Assembly: GCF_043195105.1 (NCBI RefSeq) | Contig: NZ_JBAFWO010000006.1 | Reading direction: 5' to 3' (one strand) | DNA: 64,000 bases | DNA from: NCEH01 sp002257205 | GTDB taxonomy: Bacteria; Pseudomonadota; Alphaproteobacteria; Rhizobiales; Xanthobacteraceae | In this document: positions 58,630 to 64,000 of the stretch, piece after piece | Position numbering within the stretch: the stretch's first letter is position 1 | How the letters are laid out: each line of letters starts with the position of its first letter | Made by a program: the position numbers and the translations under genes | Notes under the pieces: model-generated | What the model was told of the DNA's origin: nothing | The model's input: the letters and a program-made list of their open reading frames with translations, nothing else | Databases searched by the model: none

Positions 58630-59871
58630 ATGGGGCAATTGACAGACCTGAAGGTTCGGAAGGCAGGTGCGGGAAAATTCGGGGATGGGGATGGACTCCA
58701 GCTTGTCGTCTCCGCTTCGGGGGCCAAGAAATGGATCTTCCGCTTCATGGTGGCGGGACGAGCGCGCGAGATGGGATTGGGGACCTATCCCGATGTGTCC
58801 CTTGCTGAGGCGCGGAATGCGGCTTTCGAAGCGCGCAAGCTGGTGGCGGAGGGCAGAGACCCCATCGAAGCGCGCCGCGAGGTGGAGCGGCAGAGGGAAG
58901 TGGCTCTTGTCCGCCTGCCAACCTTCGCGGATATCGCGGCGCTGGTAATCGCCGACGCCCAAGCCCAATCAACGAATGCCAAGGTACAGTATCAATGGTC
59001 CCGCCATCTCGGCCCGGTGTTCTGCGGACCGCTTCTCGACCGGCCGGTGCATGAGATCACCACTCTGGACGTGGCCGAGGTCCTGAAGTCGGTGTGGGAG
59101 GCAAAGCCGGAAGTCGCACGGAAGCTCCATCCAGCGATCCGCCGGGTGTTTGATCGCGCCCGGGTGGTGCTGAAGGCCAAGCACAATATTCAGATGCTGG
59201 AGAACCCTGCCAACTGGGTCGACTTGAAGGCGCAGGGCTTCTCGCGACCCAAGGAGCTCTCCCGAGGGCGGCATCCATCGCTGCCGTACCCGAGAATGAA
59301 ATCCTTCGTGCAGGCTTTGCGGGCGCGCGATGCAGCGGCTGCACGGGCTCTGGAATTTTTAATCCTGACGAACGTGAGAACGGACACCGCATTGAGGGCG
59401 GAGTGGCGGGAATTAGACCTGGTCGGCGCCGTTTGGTCGATCCCGCCCGCGAAGCTCAAAGATCGAATCCATCGAAAAGACCCCTTCCGCGTGCCGCTGG
59501 CTCCGCGCGTGATCGAGATCATTCAGGAAATGCGCCAGCTTCGAACCTCCGACTATGTGTTTCCGGGTCAGTCGTCGGGCCGCCCCCTGTCGAACATGGC
59601 AATGGCCACGGTTATCCGACGCATGAACAACGTTGCGCCGCACGAGGAGCGCTGGATCGATCCCGATCAGGACCGGCTGATCGTGCCGCATGGTTTCAGG
59701 GCGACGTTTCGCGTGTGGGCGGAGGAGGCCGGCAACTTCCGCAACGCGATCATCGAAGAAGCCATGGGTCATTCCGTCGGTTCAGCCGTGGAACGGGCCT
59801 ATCGTCGAACGGATGTTCTTGAGCTGAGGCGGGAGCTCATGGACGCATGGTCGATGTTCTGCGCGCCATGA
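58630..59871 (+). CDS. tyrosine-type site-specific integrase
   Basis: A 413-residue P4/DUF4102-type integrase. The N-terminal DUF4102 arm domain (LTDLKVRKAGAGKFGDGDGLQLVV...GLGTYPDVSLAEAR) is followed by a core-binding domain and a catalytic domain in which the R-H-R-H-Y set can be read: Arg in TNVRTD, His and Arg in VPHGFRATF, His in MGHSVG and Tyr in RAYRR. The ATG at 58630 is chosen; 24 codons upstream are open but consist of the repeats. Intact integrases of this type sit at the edge of genomic islands inserted in tRNA genes, but no tRNA is visible here. Confidence 0.9.
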   Translation: MGQLTDLKVRKAGAGKFGDGDGLQLVVSASGAKKWIFRFMVAGRAREMGLGTYPDVSLAEARNAAFEARKLVAEGRDPIEARREVERQREVALVRLPTFADIAALVIADAQAQSTNAKVQYQWSRHLGPVFCGPLLDRPVHEITTLDVAEVLKSVWEAKPEVARKLHPAIRRVFDRARVVLKAKHNIQMLENPANWVDLKAQGFSRPKELSRGRHPSLPYPRMKSFVQALRARDAAAARALEFLILTNVRTDTALRAEWRELDLVGAVWSIPPAKLKDRIHRKDPFRVPLAPRVIEIIQEMRQLRTSDYVFPGQSSGRPLSNMAMATVIRRMNNVAPHEERWIDPDQDRLIVPHGFRATFRVWAEEAGNFRNAIIEEAMGHSVGSAVERAYRRTDVLELRRELMDAWSMFCAP

Positions 59872-60223
59872 GGGACACCGGAGATCGATCGGGTTCCAGC
59901 GGCCCGGCGAGGATCGGCCTCGTCACCTCGCCCGTGGGCCAAAGCACCGCGATCGGACGACCGATCCGAGATGCATATCTGAGTGTACTCCACGTTCCAC
60001 TGCGATGTTCGTCGGGTCCGTGAGGTGCGCCAATCAGGAGCCGCCGCCGAGAGGGTTGATCTTGGGCAGGGTCCAGCTCGGGTCGCCGTTGATAAGATTG
60101 GATACTGCGGGACGCCACCTTTTCGAGGTTTCGCCTCGGCGCTTGCCTTTAGCCCGACCTGCTAGAGGCGCGCAGCGTTTCGTGGCGGCCAAGCCCGAGG
60201 GGTTTGGCGGCTCAGCCTCCCGC
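59872..60223. other. intergenic region without a supported gene
   Basis: About 0.35 kb between the convergent integrase and SDR genes. Short open frames on both strands have no family features, and no terminator or tRNA was recognised. Confidence 0.5.
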
Positions 60224-60979
60224 TCAGGCGCTGCCGAAGGCGCCGAGAGACTTGCCGCCGCAGACATAGAGCACCTGGCCGTTCATGTAGAACGCCTCGT
60301 CGGACGCGAAGAATTGCACGGCATAGGCAACCTCCTCGGCGGTGCCGATGCGGGCGATGGGCTGGGCCTTTACCATGCGCTCCCACACCTCTGGCTTCAG
60401 GGCCCGCGTCAGAGGCGTATCGATGAATCCGGGCGCCACGCAGTTGACCGTGATGTCGAACTTGCCCAATTCGATGGCCATGGAACGGGTGAGCCCGACG
60501 ATCCCGGCCTTGGCAGCGGAGTAATTGGCCTGTCCGGGATTGCCGAGCCACGCGCGCGAGGACACGTTCACCACCCGGCCGCGTCGCTGCGCCATCATCC
60601 TGCCGGCGGCCGCCTTGCTACACAGGAAATAGGATTTGAGATTGACGGTGAGCACCGCATCCCAATCCTCCTCCGGCATTCGGGTCAGATAATTATCGCG
60701 TACGATGCCGACATTGTTGACCAGGATGTCGAGGCTGCCGAACCGCTCGTGCACATGCGCCACGGCACGCTCCACCTCACCCGCCTCGGTGGCATCGGCG
60801 GCGACCGCGAACGCGGTACCGCCATCAGCGCAAATGGCCTCCGCGGCAGCTTCAGCGGCGGCCCCGTCGCGGTCGACGATGGCGACCCTCGCCCCGTTTC
60901 CGGCCAAGCGACGGGCGATCGCCGCACCTATGCCAGAGCCAGCCCCGGTGACCAAGGCGGCACGTTCCTCAACTCGCAT
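60224..60979 (-). CDS. SDR oxidoreductase, FabG-like
   Basis: A 251-residue classical SDR: ALVTGAGSGIGAAIARRL, ILVNNVGIVRDN, catalytic Ser in VNVSSRAW, ANYSAAKAGIVGLTRSMA for Tyr/Lys, and NCVAPGFIDTPLTR. It most resembles 3-oxoacyl/acetoacetyl-CoA reductases. In this operon it could catalyse the 3-hydroxyacyl-CoA dehydrogenase step next to the thiolase and acyl-CoA dehydrogenase. It is the last gene of the leftward cluster before the integrase. Confidence 0.9.
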   Translation of the reverse strand: MRVEERAALVTGAGSGIGAAIARRLAGNGARVAIVDRDGAAAEAAAEAICADGGTAFAVAADATEAGEVERAVAHVHERFGSLDILVNNVGIVRDNYLTRMPEEDWDAVLTVNLKSYFLCSKAAAGRMMAQRRGRVVNVSSRAWLGNPGQANYSAAKAGIVGLTRSMAIELGKFDITVNCVAPGFIDTPLTRALKPEVWERMVKAQPIARIGTAEEVAYAVQFFASDEAFYMNGQVLYVCGGKSLGAFGSA

Positions 60980-61036
60980 CTCTCTACTCTCCCGTTGCAG
61001 GGCGGGAACGGCGCACGTGCGCCGTTCCCCCCACGT

Positions 61037-62044
61037 TCAGCTTCCCGATAGGCTGTGGACGTTCTCGAACCACATCTCCTTCCACGAGGCTGGCATCTTC
61101 TTGATGCGGCCGACTTGGTTCATGAATTTCACCGATTTCATGGTGTTTTCAGGCGTCATTACAAAGGTGATCTGAGGGTCAGAAATGATGCTGACCACGT
61201 CCGCATTGGACAGAGACTTGTCCTTTGACAGGTCGAGATAAACCTGAGCGGCCCGTTTCTTGTCGTTATGGATGATGCCTAGGGCCTTCTCATACGCGGC
61301 CAGGAAGGCGGCATAGGTCTTGGGGTTGTTTTTCTGGAAATCGACGGTTGCCCAGACCATCGTCAGCGTCGCTGGCCCGCCGAGCGTGTCGAACGAGTTC
61401 AGGATGGTGTGGATGCCGGGGTCCTTTTTCTGCAGGAAGGTAAAGGGTTGAGAGGTGAAGGTACAGGCGATGTCGTTGCTCCCCGACATCAGGGCGATCG
61501 AGGCATCCGCCTGGGAGAGCGAGACCGTCATCGGGTCCAGCTTTTCGAAATTCGCGTCGCCCCAGGTGCGCGCCGCCTCCATCTGCAGGAACACCGCCTG
61601 CGTGGAGACCTTGATCGCCGGCACGGCGATTTTGTCCTTGGCGGTGAGATCGCGCACCGATTTCAGCGCCGGATTGCGGCAATTGAGATATTCCGGCTGC
61701 GCGCTCATGGCGGCGACGCCCTTAACCCGCCCGTTGCTTTTGGCCCAGAGCGTGATGAATGGGGTGATGCCTGAGGACGCGAACTGAAGCTCGCCCGCCA
61801 GAACGGCGTCGATGGCGGAATTGCCGCCCGCGAACGTGCTCCATTCGACCGGCACATCCTTCAGGCCGGCTTTCTCCATCTCAGCCTCCAGCAGCTTCTC
61901 CTTCTGCATCACCATGGCCGGAAGGAACGCGAGGCTGAGTTGCTGCGCGATCCTAACCTTTGCGACTTCGGCCTGCGCCGGAAGCACGGCCAAAGCGGCA
62001 CCAAGTGCTCCGACGACCCACGGCAGAATTGATTTCCTTGCCAT
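61037..62044 (-). CDS. ABC transporter substrate-binding protein (NMT1/TauA-like)
   Basis: A 335-residue periplasmic binding protein. The signal peptide VVGALGAALAVLPAQA precedes a mature domain with the NMT1/SsuA pattern (VEWSTFAGGNSAIDAVLAGELQFASSGITPF). These receptors bind sulfonates, pyrimidines, nitrate or aromatic acids. Permease and ATPase genes are not in the window, so they may lie to the right or elsewhere. The ligand is probably the substrate of the surrounding beta-oxidation-type genes. Confidence 0.88.
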   Translation of the reverse strand: MARKSILPWVVGALGAALAVLPAQAEVAKVRIAQQLSLAFLPAMVMQKEKLLEAEMEKAGLKDVPVEWSTFAGGNSAIDAVLAGELQFASSGITPFITLWAKSNGRVKGVAAMSAQPEYLNCRNPALKSVRDLTAKDKIAVPAIKVSTQAVFLQMEAARTWGDANFEKLDPMTVSLSQADASIALMSGSNDIACTFTSQPFTFLQKKDPGIHTILNSFDTLGGPATLTMVWATVDFQKNNPKTYAAFLAAYEKALGIIHNDKKRAAQVYLDLSKDKSLSNADVVSIISDPQITFVMTPENTMKSVKFMNQVGRIKKMPASWKEMWFENVHSLSGS

Positions 62045-62083
62045 TTCTTCCTCCCTGGTTTGCTCGCATCTTTGCGTGCGAGA

Positions 62084-63241
62084 TCATACGGTCGAGGCGG
62101 TTCCGAAGAGGGCCGTGACCTGACTCGAGAGCGTGCCGCCGTTACCGTGGCACAGGGCGATCTCAGCGCCCGTCACCTGTCGATCGCCCGCGGTTCCGCG
62201 CAATTGCTCGGCGGCCTCGATCATGGTGAACACACCGTACATGCCGGGATGGACGCAGGAGAGCCCCCCGCCATTGGTGTTCACCGGCAATGAGCCGCCG
62301 GGCGCGATCGCCCCGCTGGCGACGAAGCGCCCGGCCTCGCCTTTCGGGCAGAAGCCCAGATCCTCCAGAAACATCAGGACATTGATGGTGAAAGCGTCAT
62401 AGAGCTGCAGCACGTCCACATCGGCTGGCGACAGCCCGGCCATGGCGAAGGCGCGCGGGCCGGATTCCGCCGCCGCCGTGGTGGTGAAATCGGGCATGGC
62501 GGAGATCTGTCGATGCCATTGCGCCGCCGCACCGCCGAGAAAATACACCGGCTTGCCCTTCAGGTCCCTGGCCCGCCGTGCCGAGACCATGATCACGGCG
62601 CCTGCGCCGTCGGTGACGAGACAGCAGTCGCGGGTCGTCAAGGGATCGCAGACCATGCGGGCGGCAAGCACCTCCTCCACCGAGGTGGGCTCGCGCCGGT
62701 AGGCCAGCGGATTGAGCTGCGCCCATTGGCGCGCGGCCACGGCGACCCGCGCGAGATCTTCCCGCGTGGTGCCGTATTCGTGCATGTGGCGCGCCGCAGC
62801 AAGTGCATAGGCGGCGACCGGAAAGCGCGGCTTGTATGCGGCTTCGTGGGGAGGTAGCTCTGCCCCGCTGGTGTGCTTGCCGGCACCGGTGCGCGAATTG
62901 CTGCCGTAGCAGATGAGAGCCACGTCGCACAGGCCAGCCTGGATCGCCATCGCGGCTTTGATGGCATAGTCGACGAACGACGCGCCGCCGAGATTGGTGG
63001 CCTCGGCGATCTTCGGGCGCAGGCCGAGATATTCGCCCACCGTCAGCGAGGGGAAGAAGTTCACGAGATTGGCGGTAAACAGGCCGTCGACATCGCCAAG
63101 CGTCAGGCCGGCATCGTCCAGGGCTTTGGCGGTGGCTTCCGCTAAAAGTTCCAGATGCGTGTGGCCGGGCGCCTCGCCAAGGCCGGCGAGTCCGGTGCCG
63201 ACGATCGCGGCGGAGCCGCGCAGGGGATGGTTCTTGGACAT
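62084..63241 (-). CDS. thiolase family protein (SCP2/lipid-transfer-type acetyl-CoA acetyltransferase)
   Basis: A 385-residue thiolase-like protein: AAIVGTGLAGLGEAPGHTHLEL, DDAGLTLGDVDGLF, VALICYGSNS, VTDGAGAVIMVSA, VLQLYDAFTINVLMFLEDLGFC and C-terminal NTNGGGLSCVHPGMYGVFTMIEA. It lacks the usual GxCSS nucleophile context of classical thiolases, as expected for this subgroup that partners with a DUF35 OB-fold protein. ATG at 63241 has GAGG upstream; a GTG at 63253 overlapping the OB-fold stop is an alternative. Confidence 0.88.
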   Translation of the reverse strand: MSKNHPLRGSAAIVGTGLAGLGEAPGHTHLELLAEATAKALDDAGLTLGDVDGLFTANLVNFFPSLTVGEYLGLRPKIAEATNLGGASFVDYAIKAAMAIQAGLCDVALICYGSNSRTGAGKHTSGAELPPHEAAYKPRFPVAAYALAAARHMHEYGTTREDLARVAVAARQWAQLNPLAYRREPTSVEEVLAARMVCDPLTTRDCCLVTDGAGAVIMVSARRARDLKGKPVYFLGGAAAQWHRQISAMPDFTTTAAAESGPRAFAMAGLSPADVDVLQLYDAFTINVLMFLEDLGFCPKGEAGRFVASGAIAPGGSLPVNTNGGGLSCVHPGMYGVFTMIEAAEQLRGTAGDRQVTGAEIALCHGNGGTLSSQVTALFGTASTV

Positions 63242-63249
63242 GGCGTGCC

Positions 63250-63642
63250 TCACACCGGCTCGAAGAAGATGGCCGGCGCCTCGCCTGCCTTTCGGATGGT
63301 GGCGCGCACGGACATCCCGATGCGCACATCCTGCGGCGCGATGCCGACAACCTGGGTCATCAGGCGCGGCCCCTCGGCCAGGGTGACCATGGCGAGGTTG
63401 TAGTCGCCACCTTTGTCAGCAGGCTGGCGGATGATTGTGCTGGAATACACCTCGCCCGCGCCGGAAGCTTCGACGCATTCCAGCGGGCCACCTTTGCAGG
63501 CCGGGCAAAGCGCGCGGGGGTAGAAGACGTGGGCCGCGCAGACCGTGCAGCGTTGGATCAGGAATTTCCCGTCTGTGAGCCCGGCGCGAAACACCTGCTC
63601 TGGTCCGGGACCTGCGAATTGACGCTCGTCCAAGGCATTCAT
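63250..63642 (-). CDS. Zn-ribbon/OB-fold (DUF35) thiolase partner protein
   Basis: A 130-residue protein with a rubredoxin-like zinc ribbon (CTVCAAHVFYPRALCPAC) and an OB-fold (GEVYSSTIIRQ...YNLAMVTLAEGPRLMTQVVG...IGMSVRATIRK). DUF35 proteins bind acyl-CoA and form a complex with the SCP2-type thiolase or aldolase encoded next to them. ATG at 63642 is taken; TTG at 63669 would overlap the upstream gene stop. Confidence 0.88.
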   Translation of the reverse strand: MNALDERQFAGPGPEQVFRAGLTDGKFLIQRCTVCAAHVFYPRALCPACKGGPLECVEASGAGEVYSSTIIRQPADKGGDYNLAMVTLAEGPRLMTQVVGIAPQDVRIGMSVRATIRKAGEAPAIFFEPV

Positions 63643-63665
63643 CGGATTTTGTTCTCCCGCGCGGC

Positions 63666-64000
63666 TCAATGGACCGCGTCCTTGATCATGGCTTTGGCGA
63701 TGATGATCTGCTGGATCTGGGACGTGCCCTCGTAGAGGCGGAACAGGCGCACGTCGCGATAGAAGCGCTCCACCTTGAAATCGGCGATGTAACCGGACCC
63801 ACCGTGGATCTGCACGGCGCGATCCGCGACGCGTCCCACCATCTCGGTGGCGAACAATTTGGCGCAGGAGGCGAGTGCCGTGACGTTCTCGCCCGCGTCG
63901 CGCCGCCGGGCGGCATCAAGCACCATGCAGCGCGCCGCATAGGCCTCGGTCCGGCTGTCGGCGAGCATGGCCTGTACGAGCTGGAACTCGGCGATGGGGC
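63666..64000 (-). CDS. acyl-CoA dehydrogenase (C-terminal part; runs off the window)
   Basis: The last 111 or so residues of an acyl-CoA dehydrogenase: IAEFQLVQAMLAD, then VQIHGGSGYIADFKVERFYRDVRLFRLYEGTSQIQQIIIAKAM, which is the FAD/active-site helix region with the catalytic-base-bearing YEGTSQIQ motif. The N-terminus lies beyond base 64000. It is upstream in the same leftward operon as the OB-fold, thiolase and SDR genes, giving a beta-oxidation-like set. Confidence 0.92.
   Translation of the reverse strand, partial: PIAEFQLVQAMLADSRTEAYAARCMVLDAARRRDAGENVTALASCAKLFATEMVGRVADRAVQIHGGSGYIADFKVERFYRDVRLFRLYEGTSQIQQIIIAKAMIKDAVH

Noticed and set aside
58375..60223. tRNA gene as integration target
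   Set aside because: No cloverleaf or T-loop-like GGTTCGAATCC sequence was seen on either strand near the integrase.

Overview
The window is GC-rich (roughly two thirds G+C by eye), densely coded bacterial DNA. Gene content (dmm-type amine demethylation, EgtB/EgtD ergothioneine genes, tripartite tricarboxylate transporter, PaoABC-type aldehyde oxidoreductase, very large Gly-rich autotransporter, 'CCCTCACCC...GGGGAGAGG' intergenic repeats) points to an alphaproteobacterium of the Hyphomicrobiales, plausibly Xanthobacteraceae. This is inferred from content only; no rRNA, tRNA or CRISPR array was found.

Layout. 1-2.6 kb: dienelactone hydrolase (5' end outside), a small Ala/Gly repeat protein, and a lipoprotein alpha/beta hydrolase. 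2.8-13.3 kb: a methylated-amine / C1 demethylation block. A GcvT-like demethylase diverges from an operon of an acyl-CoA-dehydrogenase-like oxygenase, a flavin reductase, a DUF1989-GcvT fusion (DmmD-like) and DmmA, DmmB and DmmC of a haem-dependent dimethylamine monooxygenase, with an MFS transporter convergent. Blocks of palindromic intergenic repeats sit between the dmm genes. 13.5-15.7 kb: egtB-egtD. 15.9-20 kb: a Nudix hydrolase with a histone-H1-like tail, a DUF1269 protein, a YXWV-repeat protein and a universal stress protein. 20-28.4 kb: one autotransporter of about 2,795 residues.

28.5-29.2 kb holds the most unusual feature: a colinear, collapsed copy of the 41.4-49.4 kb region. Short pieces of the pentahaem cytochrome, the histidine kinase 3' end and the glutathione transferase 3' end are joined together, with everything between deleted. 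29.3-36.9 kb is a catabolic unit: SDR, BKACE-family enzyme and SAF-domain dehydrogenase diverge from a GntR/FCD regulator followed by TctC-TctB-TctA; four TTGCATKCAA-like sites flank the regulator. 37.4-40.2 kb: aldo/keto reductase and NmrA protein opposite a LysR regulator.

40.9-49.3 kb: a pentahaem cytochrome c (AdhB-like triheme fused to TsdA-like diheme) convergent with an L,D-transpeptidase/DsbA-like/DsbD operon, which diverges from an OmpR-type two-component system over a CTTAAG-N5-CTTAAG box; then a GST. 49.6-52.9 kb: a DUF305 - beta-propeller - ECF sigma - anti-sigma operon. 53.3-57.1 kb: paoABC. 57.2-59.9 kb: a decayed IS3-family element and an intact tyrosine integrase, which may mark an island edge. 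60.2-64 kb: SDR, ABC substrate-binding protein, thiolase, OB-fold partner and acyl-CoA dehydrogenase (running off the window), which look like a beta-oxidation-type catabolic operon.
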